Notes: generated by a model from the letters alone, not told the origin. A DNA stretch of 64,000 bases from Streptomyces sp. Je 1-79 (GCF_025195125.1 NZ_JAMGSL010000005.1:62001-126000); one strand, 5' to 3'. Positions 44,963-54,028 are shown, counted from the stretch's first letter. Made by a program: numbers and translations.

Positions 44963-45628
44963 TCAGCCCCGTCGCGCCGTCCCCAACACGCAGTACGAAG
45001 AGGGGAATCGGGGCCCCTCCTCCGGAACGAGGAAGTGGCGGTACGTGAGGGGCTCGAACCCCGCCGCCTCGATCGCCGCCAGCGGATCACGGGCCGTGTG
45101 GCACCCGCCGAACAGCCGCGGCCACACCGTGCGGTCCAGGACGCGCTGGGCCCGGGCCATCCCCGGCGTCGGCGCCGACCCGTGCTCGAAGAAGCGGAGT
45201 TGGCCACCCGGCCGGAGCACCCGGTGCAGCTCGGCGAGGGCACGCGGCACGTCCCGTACCGTGCACAGGACCAGTGAGGCGACCGCCGCGTCGAACGCCT
45301 CGCTCTTCACCGGCAGCGCCTCCGCCGCGCCTGGTACGACGTCCACCGGAACGTCGGCGCGCAGGGCCGCCTCCGCGGCCAACTGGCGCAGATGGCGCTC
45401 CGGTTCGATGGCCACCACTTCGGAGACCGCCCCCGGGTAGTGGGCGAAGTTCAGCCCGTTCCCGGCGCCGATCTCGATGACCCGGCCGGACAGGTCCGTC
45501 AGCAGCTCCGTACGGAGGGCGCCGACGCCCCCCTTCGTATCGGCGGAGACGCTGAACCGCGCGTAGAAGCGCGCGAAGAGGGGATGGTGAACGGCGTCCC
45601 GGGGTACCCGGGTGGAACGCGTGGACAT
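44963..45628 (-). CDS. Class I SAM-dependent methyltransferase
   Basis: 221 residues with the SAM-binding motifs VIEIGAGNGLNF (motif I), VVAIEPERHL (acidic end of strand 2), DAAVASLVLCTV and LRPGGQLRFFEHG, a UbiE/Methyltransf_11-type pattern. The substrate is unknown. GGAGGAGG-like sequence precedes ATG 45628. It is convergent with the Fur-type gene. Confidence 0.88.
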   Translation of the reverse strand: MSTRSTRVPRDAVHHPLFARFYARFSVSADTKGGVGALRTELLTDLSGRVIEIGAGNGLNFAHYPGAVSEVVAIEPERHLRQLAAEAALRADVPVDVVPGAAEALPVKSEAFDAAVASLVLCTVRDVPRALAELHRVLRPGGQLRFFEHGSAPTPGMARAQRVLDRTVWPRLFGGCHTARDPLAAIEAAGFEPLTYRHFLVPEEGPRFPSSYCVLGTARRG

Positions 45629-45700
45629 CGCGGACCTCCTCCGACGCTCGACGGCGCAGACGCGGACGGACGGGAGGATCCTTCCCGCGTACCGCCCTTC

Positions 45701-46045
45701 TCAGCCCGACACGAAGCAGAACTCGTTGCCCTCGGGGTCACGCATCACCTGAAAGGACCCCTGCGGGTCGGTGACGATGCCGCCGACCCGGGCGCCGCCG
45801 AGGGCGGTCGCCTCGTCGGCCGCCGCCCCCGGCTCCGCCGCGTGCAGATCCAGATGGAGCCGGTTCTTCACGGCCTTGCCCTCGGGCACCTTCTGAAAGG
45901 CGATCCGTACGAACCCGGGCGGCTCGACGTACGACCAGTCGGGGCTCCGGTCGACCGGAGCCCCACCGAGGAGCCCTGCCCAGAACCGCACCAGAGCCGC
46001 CGGATCGGCGCAGTCGAAAACGATCTCCGAAACGTGTGCGCGCAT
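45701..46045 (-). CDS. VOC (glyoxalase-like) family protein
   Basis: A 114-residue single VOC domain with paired beta-alpha-beta-beta-beta units: EIVFDCADPAALVRFWAGLLG and the closing MRDPEGNEFCFVSG. Metal-ligand positions His (NRLHLDLHA) and Glu (GNEFC) are present. The function is unknown (possible dioxygenase or resistance protein). TAGGCT (46057-46052) lies 6 bases before the ATG, so the transcript is probably leaderless and separate from bioD. Confidence 0.85.
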   Translation of the reverse strand: MRAHVSEIVFDCADPAALVRFWAGLLGGAPVDRSPDWSYVEPPGFVRIAFQKVPEGKAVKNRLHLDLHAAEPGAAADEATALGGARVGGIVTDPQGSFQVMRDPEGNEFCFVSG

Positions 46046-46063
46046 GGATCCAGCCTACGGAGG

Positions 46064-46762
46064 TCAGAGCGCCCCGGCGTCCCAGGACCCGCCGAGGGCC
46101 GGGGCCAGCCACGTGCGCGCGCGCTCCTGGAACTCCTTCGGCTCCAGCCCGCCCGCCCCCTCCGGTACGGCCCCGAGGAGCGGCGCCCCGGCCATCTCCG
46201 GCAGTTCGGCCAGGTTGCAGCGCGAGGCCAGGTCCGGGGCGGCCGGCCAGCTGCCCACGACGACACCGAGCTGCTCGATGCCGCGTGCGGCGAGCGCCTC
46301 GGCGGTCAGCTGGGTGGTGTTGAGCGTGCCCAGTCCGGCGGGCACCACGACGAGGACCGGCGCGCCGAGGAGGCGGGCCGCGTCGGCGAGCGTGCCGCCC
46401 TCGTCGTCGAAGTGGACGAGGAGCCCGCCCGCGCCCTCCACGAGGACCAGGTCGTGCTCGGTGGCCAGCTTCGCGGCCGCCTCGGCGACCTCCCGGGGCC
46501 CGATCGGGGTCATGCCCGCCCGCCGGGCGGCGGTGGCGGGCGCCAACGGCTCCGGGAACCGCGCGAGTTCGGCCGAGGCGACGGCTCCGGAGAGCCGTAC
46601 GACCTCGTCCGCGTCCCCGCGGTCGGCCGGCCCGACCCCGGTCTGCGCAGGCTTGAGCACGGCGACCGACCGCCCCTGAGCCGTGGCGACGGCCGCCACG
46701 GCGGCCGTCACGATCGTCTTGCCGATCTCCGTCCCCGTACCGCTGACGACGATGATGGTCAT
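46064..46762 (-). CDS. bioD: Dethiobiotin synthetase
   Basis: A 232-residue P-loop enzyme that carboxylates and closes DAPA to dethiobiotin with ATP and CO2. Motifs are VSGTGTEIGKTIVTAA (P-loop), AVLKPAQTG (catalytic Lys) and LVEGAGGLLVHF. Length is normal. GAGG lies upstream of ATG 46762 at long spacing. It is the third gene of bioBAD, 125 bases after bioA. Confidence 0.96.
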   Translation of the reverse strand: MTIIVVSGTGTEIGKTIVTAAVAAVATAQGRSVAVLKPAQTGVGPADRGDADEVVRLSGAVASAELARFPEPLAPATAARRAGMTPIGPREVAEAAAKLATEHDLVLVEGAGGLLVHFDDEGGTLADAARLLGAPVLVVVPAGLGTLNTTQLTAEALAARGIEQLGVVVGSWPAAPDLASRCNLAELPEMAGAPLLGAVPEGAGGLEPKEFQERARTWLAPALGGSWDAGAL

Positions 46763-46850
46763 GGTCTGTTCAGTCCTCTCCCGGCCTCCGCGTCCGCACG
46801 GTCGCGGGGCCGTCTGGTGCGCCGGCCCGCACCGGGCCCGGGGGGCCGGC

Positions 46851-46880
46851 GGCACGGACCGGCTTCCGGTGCTCCGTGCC
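46851..46880 (-). terminator. Hairpin between bioA and bioD
   Basis: GGCACGGA and TCCGTGCC (8-base stem, 14-base loop) just after the bioA stop. It may lower bioD expression or be a processing site. Confidence 0.35.
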
Positions 46881-46887
46881 CGGCGGG

Positions 46888-48168
46888 TCAGCCCGCCACC
46901 GCGGCCGCGCGTACCGCGGCGCAGATACGGGCCAGATCGTCGTCGCCGGTCACGAACGGCGGCATCGTGTAGATCAGGTCGCGGAACGGCCGCAGCCACA
47001 CGCCGGACCGGACCGCAGCCTCGGTGGCCGCGGCCATGTCGACGTCGTGGTCGAGCTGGACGACACCGATGGCGCCGAGCACCCGCACGTCCCGGACGCC
47101 GGGCAGCGCGGCGGCCTCGGCGAGCCCCTCGCGGAGCCCCGTCTCGATCCGCTTGACCTCCTGCTCCCAGTCCTGGGACAGGAGCAGGTCGAGCGAGGCG
47201 AGGGCCACGGCCGAGGCCAGCGGGTTGCCCATGAACGTCGGACCGTGCGCGAGCACCGGGACCTCGCCGAGCGAGATCCCCTCGGCGATCCGCGTCGTAC
47301 AGAGCGTCGCCGCCATGGACAGATAGCCACCGGTCAGCGCCTTGCCCAGACACATCACATCGGGCGAGATCCCGGCGTGACCGGCGCCGAAGAGCGTGCC
47401 CGTACGGCCGAAGCCGGTCGCGATCTCGTCGAAGATCAGAAGCACCCCGTGCTCGTCGCACGCCTCGCGCAGGACGCGCAGATACTCCGGCGGGTGGAAC
47501 CGCATCCCGCCCGCGTTCTGCACCACGGGCTCCACGATCACCGCGGCGACCTCGTCCGCGTGGAGCGCGATCTGCTCCCGCAGCATCTCCGCGTACGACT
47601 CCTCGTACGTGACCGGCGGCGCGTCCACGAAGACCTGCTGCTGGAGCACGCCCGCCCAGAGCTGGTGCATCCCGCCCTCGGGGTCGCACAGCGACATCGG
47701 CTGCCAGGTGTCGCCGTGGTAGCCGCCGCGCCAGGTCAGCAGCCGCTGCTTGCCCGGCCGGCCCACCGAGCGCCAGTACTGCAGACACATCTTGGCCGCG
47801 ACCTCGACGGAGACCGAGCCCGAGTCGCTGAGGAAGACGTGCTGGAGCGGTGCGGGGGTGATCTCCACCAGACGGGTGGCGAGCCGCACGGCCGGCTCGT
47901 GGGTGAGCCCGCCGAACATGACGTGGCTCATCCGGTCCAGTTGGCCGCGCGCCGCCTCGTCGAGCACGGGGTGGCCGTAGCCGTGGATCGCGGACCACCA
48001 CGAGGACATGCCGTCGATCAACTCGGCCTGTCCGTGCACGGGTTCGGCGAGCCGGAGCCGCACACCGGACGCGGACGCGACGACCAGCGGGTCCGTACGG
48101 CCCGGCATGGGGGCGTACGGATGCCAGACGTGCGCCCGGTCCAGGGCGAGCAGTTCGTCGTTACGCAT
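46888..48168 (-). CDS. bioA: Adenosylmethionine-8-amino-7-oxononanoate aminotransferase
   Basis: A 426-residue class III PLP aminotransferase that makes DAPA from KAPA using SAM. Features are HVWHPY near the N-terminus, [28 protein letters not shown] and the PLP lysine in [10 protein letters not shown]. The ATG overlaps the bioB stop by 8 bases (ATGCGTAA), ensuring coupled translation. Confidence 0.97.
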   Translation of the reverse strand: MRNDELLALDRAHVWHPYAPMPGRTDPLVVASASGVRLRLAEPVHGQAELIDGMSSWWSAIHGYGHPVLDEAARGQLDRMSHVMFGGLTHEPAVRLATRLVEITPAPLQHVFLSDSGSVSVEVAAKMCLQYWRSVGRPGKQRLLTWRGGYHGDTWQPMSLCDPEGGMHQLWAGVLQQQVFVDAPPVTYEESYAEMLREQIALHADEVAAVIVEPVVQNAGGMRFHPPEYLRVLREACDEHGVLLIFDEIATGFGRTGTLFGAGHAGISPDVMCLGKALTGGYLSMAATLCTTRIAEGISLGEVPVLAHGPTFMGNPLASAVALASLDLLLSQDWEQEVKRIETGLREGLAEAAALPGVRDVRVLGAIGVVQLDHDVDMAAATEAAVRSGVWLRPFRDLIYTMPPFVTGDDDLARICAAVRAAAVAG

Positions 48169-49423
48169 TCGGGGCGAGCTCCGTCCCGGCCCCACGGCGG
48201 CGTACGGCCACGAGGTCGGTGCGGGCGCCCGGCACGGCCTCGGCGGCGGGCTCGGCCTCCGGGGCCGCCTCGGCCGCCGGCGCGTGGCCGCCGCACGGCC
48301 CGCAGCCGCCGCCGGCCTCCGCATGCGAACCGCAGCCCGCCGACGCCTCGGAGCCACAGCCCCCGGACGAGTGGGAGCCGCACCCGCCGGCCGCGCCCGC
48401 GGCCGCCGCGAGGGCGTCCGCGCGGTGCTTGGGCAGCGTGGTCGTCCCCGCGCCCTCCACCTCGAAGCCCGCGTCCGCGATCATGTCCAGGTCTGCCTGG
48501 CCCGCCTGGCCCTCGCTGGTCAGGTAGTCGCCGAGGAAGATCGAGTTCGCGATGTTCAGCGCGAGCGGCTGCATCGAGCGCAGGTGCACCTCGCGCCCGC
48601 CCGCGATCCGGACCTCCACGTCCGGGCAGACGAACCGCACCATCGCCAGGATCCGCAGGCAGCGCTGCGGGGTGAGGTTCCACTCCTTCGCGAGCGGAGT
48701 GCCCTCGAAGGGGATCAGGAAGTTGACCGGCACCGAGTCCGAGTCCAGCTCGCGCAGCGCGTAGACGACGTCGACCAGGTCCTCGTCGCTCTCGCCCATG
48801 CCCGCGATCAGACCCGAGCAGGCCGACAGACCGGCGGCGTGCGCCTTCTGCACGGTGTCCACCCGGTCCTGGTACGTGTGGGTGGTGGTGATCTCCCCGT
48901 ACGTCCCCTCGGACGTGTTCAGGTTGTGGTTGTACGCGTCGGCGCCCGCCTCGCGCAGGCGCTCCGCCTGGCCGTCGGAGAGCAGACCGAGGCACGCGCA
49001 GACCTCGACGCCCTCGTTCTGCTCCTTGATCGCCTCGATGGTCTTGCCGACGCGGTCCACGTCCCGGTCCGTCGGTCCCCGGCCGCTCGCCACCAGACAG
49101 ACCCGCTTCGCACCGCCCGCGACACCGGCGGCCGCCGCCTGCGAGGCCTCGTCCGGCTTCAGCCAGGTGTACTTGAGGATCCCGGCCGTCGAGCCGAGCC
49201 GCTGCGAACAGTACGAACAGTCCTCGGGGCACAGCCCGGACTTCAGATTGACCAGGTAGTTGAGCTTCACGCGCCGCCCGAACCACTGGCGGCGCACCTT
49301 GCCGGCCGCGGCCACCACATCGAGCAGTTCGTCGTCGGAGGTCGCCAGCACGGCGAGCGCTTCTTCACGGCTCGGCAGCTCGCGCCGCAGCCCCTTGTCC
49401 ACCAGCGTGTTCAGCAGGTCCAT
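48161..49423 (-). CDS. bioB: Biotin synthase with Cys-rich C-terminal tail
   Basis: A 420-residue radical-SAM enzyme that inserts sulfur into dethiobiotin. The [4Fe-4S] motif is C65-C69-C72 (CPEDCSYC), and second-cluster ligands are in [11 protein letters not shown] and VEVCACLG, with RIAGGRE for the Arg ligand. It is about 75 residues longer than E. coli BioB. The extension (about 346-380) is Gly/Ser/His-rich with five cysteines (348, 356, 364, 374, 377), then an Ala/Pro/Glu tail. GAGGATC precedes ATG 49423. It is divergent from bioF. Confidence 0.97.
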   Translation of the reverse strand: MDLLNTLVDKGLRRELPSREEALAVLATSDDELLDVVAAAGKVRRQWFGRRVKLNYLVNLKSGLCPEDCSYCSQRLGSTAGILKYTWLKPDEASQAAAAGVAGGAKRVCLVASGRGPTDRDVDRVGKTIEAIKEQNEGVEVCACLGLLSDGQAERLREAGADAYNHNLNTSEGTYGEITTTHTYQDRVDTVQKAHAAGLSACSGLIAGMGESDEDLVDVVYALRELDSDSVPVNFLIPFEGTPLAKEWNLTPQRCLRILAMVRFVCPDVEVRIAGGREVHLRSMQPLALNIANSIFLGDYLTSEGQAGQADLDMIADAGFEVEGAGTTTLPKHRADALAAAAGAAGGCGSHSSGGCGSEASAGCGSHAEAGGGCGPCGGHAPAAEAAPEAEPAAEAVPGARTDLVAVRRRGAGTELAPNA

Positions 49424-49473
49424 AAGGGCTGATCCTCGCCTACGGCACGCCTCGCGGCCAAGGAGGATCTGAA

Positions 49474-49489
49474 CAAACGAGCCCGTTTG
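49474..49489. promoter_or_regulatory. Dyad between bioB and bioF, probable biotin operator
   Basis: CAAACG-N4-CGTTTG, perfect arms, centred in the divergent promoter region. The position suggests a shared repressor site (BioQ- or BirA-like); which protein binds is not known from this window. Confidence 0.55.
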
Positions 49490-49567
49490 AGGTGTGTGCA
49501 TGGCCACACCCTGTCCCCGGCCACGGACGGTTAGGGTCTGTGCGCTGCCTACAAAAGGATCTGCCCC

Positions 49568-50734
49568 ATGCACCGGGACGAGGACACCCGCCGGACCGCG
49601 TTCGACTGGACCGACGCCGAGGCACGCCGACGCGCGGAGGCGGGGCTCGTCCGCACGCTCCGGCCGCGGGCCGCGGAGTCGGACCTGCTCGACCTGGCGA
49701 GCAACGACTACCTCGGACTGACCCGCCGCCCGGAGGTCACGGAGGCGGCGGCCGAGGCGGCCCGCCGCTGGGGCGCGGGCTCCACCGGCTCGCGGCTCGT
49801 CACCGGCACCACCCGGCTGCACACCCGCCTGGAGCGCGAACTCGCCGACTTCTGCGGCTTCGAGGCGGCCCTCGTCTTCTCGTCCGGCTACACCGCCAAC
49901 CTCGCCGCCCTCACCGCGCTGAGCGGCCGCGACGCGCTGATCGTCTCCGACGCCGGCAACCACGCCTCGATCGTGGACGGCTGCCGGCTCTCGCGCGCCG
50001 AGACGGCCGTGGTCCCGCACGCCGACCCCGAGGCCGTACGCAAGACACTCCAGGCCCACCCGGACCGCCGCGCCCTCGTGGTCTCCGACTCCGTCTTCTC
50101 CGTGGACGGCGACCGCGCCCCGCTGCCCGAGCTGGCGGAGGCCTGCCGCGCCCACGGTGCCGGGCTCGTCGTGGACGACGCCCACGGCCTGGGCGTGCTC
50201 GGCGACGGAGGCCGGGGCGCCCTCCACGCCGCCGGGCTCGCGGGCGACGCGGACGTGGTCGCGACCCTCACCCTCTCCAAGTCGCTGGGCAGCCAGGGCG
50301 GAGCGGTCCTGGGCCCGGCCCGGGTCGTCGAGCACCTGGTCAACGCGGCCCGTACGTTCATCTTCGACACCGGGCTCGCCCCGGCCGCCGCGGGTGGAGC
50401 GCTGGCGAGCCTGCGGCTGATCCAGGGCGAGCCCGGCCTCGCCGAGCGCGCCAGGACCGTCGCCACCACGCTGCACCGGCTGCTCACCGCGGCCGGTCTG
50501 ACCGCCGTACGCCCGGATGCGGCCGTCGTCTCCGTCCGCGCGCCCTCGCCCGACGCGGCGCTGCGGTGGGCCGCCGACTGCCGGGAGCAGGGGCTCGCCG
50601 TCGGCTGCTTCCGGCCGCCGTCGGTCCCGGACGGCATCTCCCGGCTGCGGCTCACGGCCCGCGCGGATCTGACGGCCGCCCAGGTCGAGCAGGCCGTCGC
50701 CACGATCGTGCGGACCGCACCGCCCACCCACTGA
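49568..50734 (+). CDS. bioF: 8-amino-7-oxononanoate synthase
   Basis: A 388-residue PLP enzyme of the alpha-oxoamine synthase family that condenses pimeloyl thioester with alanine. It shows [38 protein letters not shown] and the PLP lysine in [16 protein letters not shown] lies about 9 bases before the ATG; TAGGGT at 49532-49537 may be the -10. It starts divergently from bioBAD; the early pimelate genes are not in the window. Confidence 0.97.
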   Translation: MHRDEDTRRTAFDWTDAEARRRAEAGLVRTLRPRAAESDLLDLASNDYLGLTRRPEVTEAAAEAARRWGAGSTGSRLVTGTTRLHTRLERELADFCGFEAALVFSSGYTANLAALTALSGRDALIVSDAGNHASIVDGCRLSRAETAVVPHADPEAVRKTLQAHPDRRALVVSDSVFSVDGDRAPLPELAEACRAHGAGLVVDDAHGLGVLGDGGRGALHAAGLAGDADVVATLTLSKSLGSQGGAVLGPARVVEHLVNAARTFIFDTGLAPAAAGGALASLRLIQGEPGLAERARTVATTLHRLLTAAGLTAVRPDAAVVSVRAPSPDAALRWAADCREQGLAVGCFRPPSVPDGISRLRLTARADLTAAQVEQAVATIVRTAPPTH

Positions 50735-50786
50735 TCGCGTCCCAAATGTGGCCCCTCGGGGCAGAGTTCACCGCTTCGAGCGACAA

Positions 50787-50798
50787 ATATGCCCATAT
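50787..50798. promoter_or_regulatory. AT-rich dyad upstream of the RsbW-like gene
   Basis: ATATG-CC-CATAT, a perfect 5-base-arm dyad in an unusually AT-rich patch (about 50780-50805) about 95 bases before the start codon; a candidate operator. Confidence 0.4.
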
Positions 50799-50892
50799 CT
50801 TGGTGGATCGCCCCCCGGGGCGGTGCGATCGGTGGCACTCTGACGCGAAGCGCAATCCGGGCCGGGCCCGGTGGGAAAGGGACAGCGTCGCC

Positions 50893-51345
50893 ATGGCAGA
50901 CCACCAGGAAGCAACCGTCACTCTGCCGAGCGATCCCGCCTCGGTCTCCGCCGCCCGGCGCTATGTCGCCGACGTCCTCGGCGGATGGGGGCTCACCGGT
51001 GGCAGCGACACCGACGACACGATCCGGCTGATCGTCTCGGAGCTGGCCACCAACGCCGTCCAGCACACGTTCGGGCAGTCGCCCACCTTCACCGTCGACG
51101 TCCGGCTGGAGCGCGAGGAGCAGCTCCACATCGGGGTCACCGACAGCCACCCCCGCTGGCCCCAGCGGCTTCCGGCCGCGGTGCAGCAGGACAACGGCCG
51201 GGGCATGGTCATCATCCGCATCCTGACGGCGGAGGCGGGCGGCCGGCTCTCGGTCACGCCGACCGCCGAGGGCGGCAAGACGGTCTGGATCAGCCTCCCC
51301 TGGACGGCCTCGCCGCACCACGTGCTCACCCCTCTGACCTCTTAG
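50893..51345 (+). CDS. ATP-binding protein, RsbW-like anti-sigma kinase family
   Basis: A 150-residue HATPase_c domain of the anti-sigma/serine kinase type common in Streptomyces. The N-box is ELATNAVQHTFG, followed by VTDSHPRWP and the G-box DNGRGMVIIRILT. It probably binds a sigma factor or anti-anti-sigma partner; none is adjacent. ATG 50893 starts MADHQEATVTLPSDPASV, the normal N-terminus. Confidence 0.88.
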   Translation: MADHQEATVTLPSDPASVSAARRYVADVLGGWGLTGGSDTDDTIRLIVSELATNAVQHTFGQSPTFTVDVRLEREEQLHIGVTDSHPRWPQRLPAAVQQDNGRGMVIIRILTAEAGGRLSVTPTAEGGKTVWISLPWTASPHHVLTPLTS

Positions 51346-51366
51346 CCCCGCGCGAACCCACCCCCG

Positions 51367-52272
51367 TCAGCCTCGGGCGAACCCGCCGCGCAGCAGGGCC
51401 CGCAGGGAGCGGGCGGCCGGGCCCGACTCCTCGCCGCGGTGCGCCACCGAGATCGTCCGGCGGAACGACGTCGGCTCCAAGGACCGTACGCCCAGCGGCG
51501 ACGACGCCGTCGAGGCGACCATCTCCGGTACCACCGCCACCCCGAGCCCCGCGCTGACCAGCGCGCACACCAGCGCGTACCCCGGCGTACGGCAGACCAC
51601 CGAAGGGGTCGCACCGGCCCGGGCGAGCGCCCCCTCCACGCCCCGTCGTGGCGGATGGCCGGGCGCGCTGCTGATCAACGGCTGACCCGCGAGCTCCTCG
51701 ATCGGCAGCCGCCCCGAACCCTCCGCCAGGACATGGCCCGGCGCCGTGACGAGGACCAGCTCCTCCACCAGCAGGGGTTCCAGCTCGACCCCCGGCGGCA
51801 GCGGCGCCGGCTCGGCCGGCTCGTAGGCGTGGGTGAGCGCCAGATCGACCTCGCCCTCCGCCACCGCGATCACCCCGCCCGGCGGCTCGTACTCCGCGAC
51901 CGTCAGCTCCACGTCCGGATGGGCCCGGCGGAACGCGCTGAGGACCGGGGGGAGCAGGTGGATTCCCACGGTGGTGAAGGTGCCGACGCGGAGGGTGCCG
52001 CCGGAGAGCCCGCTGAGCCGCGCCAGCTCGTGCCGGGCCCGTTCCATCTCGTCCAGGACCCGGCGGGCCCGGACGACGAGGAGCTCGCCCGCCGGCGTCA
52101 GCCGTGCGCCGCGGTGGTGGCGTACGAGCAGCGCGGCCCCCGCCTCCCGCTCCAGCTTGGCGAGCTGCTGCGAGAGAGCGGGCGGGGTGTAGCCCAGTCG
52201 AGCGGCGGCCCGGGTGATCGAGCCGTCCTCGGCGACGGCCACCAGCGCCGCGAGCCGCACCAGATCCTGCAT
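51367..52272 (-). CDS. LysR family transcriptional regulator
   Basis: 301 residues: an N-terminal helix-turn-helix (LAALVAVAEDGSITRAAARLGYTPPALSQQL) and a C-terminal periplasmic-binding-like effector domain starting at GGTLRVGTF. AAAGGGA precedes ATG 52272. It is divergent from a LysE-type exporter with a dyad between them; it most likely activates that exporter when its amino-acid ligand accumulates. Confidence 0.92.
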   Translation of the reverse strand: MQDLVRLAALVAVAEDGSITRAAARLGYTPPALSQQLAKLEREAGAALLVRHHRGARLTPAGELLVVRARRVLDEMERARHELARLSGLSGGTLRVGTFTTVGIHLLPPVLSAFRRAHPDVELTVAEYEPPGGVIAVAEGEVDLALTHAYEPAEPAPLPPGVELEPLLVEELVLVTAPGHVLAEGSGRLPIEELAGQPLISSAPGHPPRRGVEGALARAGATPSVVCRTPGYALVCALVSAGLGVAVVPEMVASTASSPLGVRSLEPTSFRRTISVAHRGEESGPAARSLRALLRGGFARG

Positions 52273-52294
52273 AAAGCATCCCTTTGGCCAGACC

Positions 52295-52306
52295 CACGAG
52301 ATCGTG
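52295..52306. promoter_or_regulatory. LysR-type operator dyad
   Basis: CACGA-GA-TCGTG between the divergent LysR and LysE genes, where LysR proteins normally bind T-N11-A dyads; TTGGCC (52284-52289) upstream could be the LysE -35. Confidence 0.5.
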
Positions 52307-52344
52307 TCTACACAGTAAAGGCTCGCACCGGGCAGGCTGGGGCC

Positions 52345-52968
52345 ATGGATGGACAGCTGATCGCCTTCGTCGGGGTCGCGGCGGGCATGGTGGCCATGCC
52401 GGGCGCGGACTTCACCGTCGTCGTCCGCAGCGCTCTCGCCTCGCGCCGGGCCGGAGTGGCCTGTGCCGTCGGGGTGGCGGGCGGGCTCCTGGTGCACACC
52501 GCCCTCGCTATAGCCGGACTCGCGGCCGTCCTGATCGCCGTACCCGCGCTCTACCGGGCCCTGCAGATCGTCGGCGGCGCGTACGTCCTCTACCTCGGCG
52601 TGCAGGCCTTGCGCGGCGCGCTGCGGGCGACGGGCGAGTCGTCGGCCGACACCGCGGGGGAGCGGGCGGCCGGGCGGGCGCTGCGCCAGGGCTTCCTGAC
52701 CAACGTCCTGAACCCCAAGGCGCCGGTGCTCTTCCTGAGTCTGCTGCCGCAGTTCGTGCCGGAGGGCGCGGCGGTGCTGCCCCGCACGCTGCTGCTCGCG
52801 TCGGTCGTGGTGCTCTTGGCCCTGCTCTGGTTCCCGCTGGTGGCGGTCCTGGTGGACCGCCTCGGCCACCGGCTGCGGCGGCCGCGGACGGCCCGGACCG
52901 TCCAGGGCGTGACGGGCGGCATGCTCGCCGCCCTCGGCGTGACGCTGCTCGTGTCGCCGGGGCACTGA
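52345..52968 (+). CDS. LysE/RhtB family exporter
   Basis: A 207-residue membrane protein with six predicted helices, the N-terminal motif MVAMPGADFTVVVRSAL (family GPxxxxxxxxxxxxG region) and the central RQGFLTNVLNPKAPVLFLSLLPQFV. The family exports amino acids or homoserine-like compounds. ATG 52345 is in good context; the very long upstream frame is not coding. The gene 3' end is repeated in tandem past its stop. Confidence 0.92.
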   Translation: MDGQLIAFVGVAAGMVAMPGADFTVVVRSALASRRAGVACAVGVAGGLLVHTALAIAGLAAVLIAVPALYRALQIVGGAYVLYLGVQALRGALRATGESSADTAGERAAGRALRQGFLTNVLNPKAPVLFLSLLPQFVPEGAAVLPRTLLLASVVVLLALLWFPLVAVLVDRLGHRLRRPRTARTVQGVTGGMLAALGVTLLVSPGH

Positions 52969-53028
52969 GGGATGCCTCCGGGGCGCTGAGGGGTGTCTCC
53001 GGGGCACTGACGGGTGTCTCCGGGGCGC
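52951..53028. repeat. 21-bp tandem repeat spanning the LysE gene stop codon
   Basis: Units 52966-52986, 52987-53007 and 53008-53028, each starting TGA and containing CTCCGGGGC, with a partial unit before the stop (52951-52965). A length of 21 keeps every TGA in the gene's frame. Confidence 0.9.
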
Positions 53029-53105
53029 CGCGAGGGCGAGAGGTGCGGCGGCGCCACCGCACTCCCCGTCACGTCATGTCACATGTCAGGGCATGAGGCA
53101 GGGTG

Positions 53106-53582
53106 TCAGCGGACCCGGCCGTAATAGACCTTGGACGACCAGATCCTGTCGAGCTTCACCCAGGAGCCGGTCTTGGGCGAGTGCCAGATCTTGCCGCTCC
53201 CCGCATAGATCCCCACGTGGTAGACCCTTCCACCGGAGTGGAAGAAGACCAGGTCCCCCTTCCGCCTGCTGGACGCGGAGATGTGCCGGGTCTTGTTGTA
53301 CTGCTGCTGCGCGGTACGAGGCAGTGACTTGCCCGCCTTCTTGTACGAGTAGAGCGTGAGCCCCGAGCAGTCGAACCTGGAGGGTCCGGACGCTCCGTAC
53401 CTGTAGGGCGATCCCTTCTTCGACGCCGCGATGTTCAGCGCCTTGCCGGCGTGCGACGTCGCGGCCTGGGCCTCCGGTGCGGCACCTGGTGCCAGCATCG
53501 TGCCGCCGAGGGCGGCGAGGGTGAGAACCGAGACGGCTCCGGCCCGGGACAGCATGGACGGGACATGAATCTGCGCAGTCAT
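53106..53582 (-). CDS. Secreted NlpC/P60 cell-wall endopeptidase
   Basis: 158 residues: a Sec signal peptide (hydrophobic AGAVSVLTLAALGGTML, cleavage near AQA) then one NlpC/P60 domain. Catalytic Cys is in RFDCSGLTLYSYKKAG, His in YHVGIYAG, and the third polar residue is likely the His in IWHSP. It cleaves peptidoglycan stem peptides. ATG 53582 follows GAAGGG at the end of a c-di-AMP riboswitch; the frame reaching 53732 runs through that riboswitch and is not coding. Confidence 0.92.
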   Translation of the reverse strand: MTAQIHVPSMLSRAGAVSVLTLAALGGTMLAPGAAPEAQAATSHAGKALNIAASKKGSPYRYGASGPSRFDCSGLTLYSYKKAGKSLPRTAQQQYNKTRHISASSRRKGDLVFFHSGGRVYHVGIYAGSGKIWHSPKTGSWVKLDRIWSSKVYYGRVR

Positions 53583-53590
53583 GCGCAACC

Positions 53591-53785
53591 CTTCGTCAGC
53601 CGCCTGTGAAGGATGACCTGTCGGGTTCGGGCTGGCGAAGTCGCCCGGCCGCGGCTGCGGCTTCACCCCGAGGAACGGCCCCACTGGCCGGCCGTCCCGT
53701 ACTGCTCGGGTCCTCCACTCCTGCCGATCCACTCCTGTCGACCAGGCATCCGGGACAGCGGCAGGACTCGGCGTCCGCCCGGACC
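53591..53785 (-). ncRNA. c-di-AMP riboswitch (ydaO/yuaA class)
   Basis: On the minus strand the leader of the NlpC/P60 gene contains the conserved segments of the ydaO class: a 5' GCCGAGTCCTGCCG, GGAGGACCCGAG in the core, GGGGTGAAGCC, and the 3' block AGCCCGAACCCGACAGGTCA followed by ACAGGCGGCTGACGAAGGG at the ribosome site. In Streptomyces this class controls wall hydrolases. The boundaries are approximate. Confidence 0.85.
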
Positions 53786-53861
53786 GCCCCGCCGCGGTGG
53801 CGGGGGCTTGTCGTCGTGAGGGATCTTGACCCAGATCCCGGGCGAAATCCGAGTCGAAACG

Positions 53862-53882
53862 ACGTTATGTGAGGCTCCTCAC
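53862..53882 (-). promoter_or_regulatory. Possible promoter of the riboswitch-NlpC transcript
   Basis: TAACGT (53867-53862) next to a perfect dyad GTGAGG-N2-CCTCAC (53869-53882). No clear -35 is seen. Confidence 0.35.
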
Positions 53883-54012
53883 GACTGATCCATTCGGGTG
53901 GACAGGCATGTTTCGTGATCGTCGGAGGTTTGGCCGATGAGTCCCGGACCAGGGGTGGAACGCCCCATTCCGCCAGATGCGTACACCTGTTGCGCAACTC
54001 ACCCCGCACATA

Positions 54013-54028
54013 AGTCGATTCATCGACT
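54013..54028. promoter_or_regulatory. 16-base palindrome in the gap before the NlpC riboswitch
   Basis: AGTCGAT-TC-ATCGACT, perfect 7-base arms, in an otherwise empty region (53883-54097) that I could not assign to any gene. Confidence 0.45.

Noticed and set aside
53583..53732. N-terminal extension of the NlpC/P60 protein
   Set aside because: The extension is encoded by the riboswitch; the ATG at 53582 has a ribosome site and starts a normal signal peptide.
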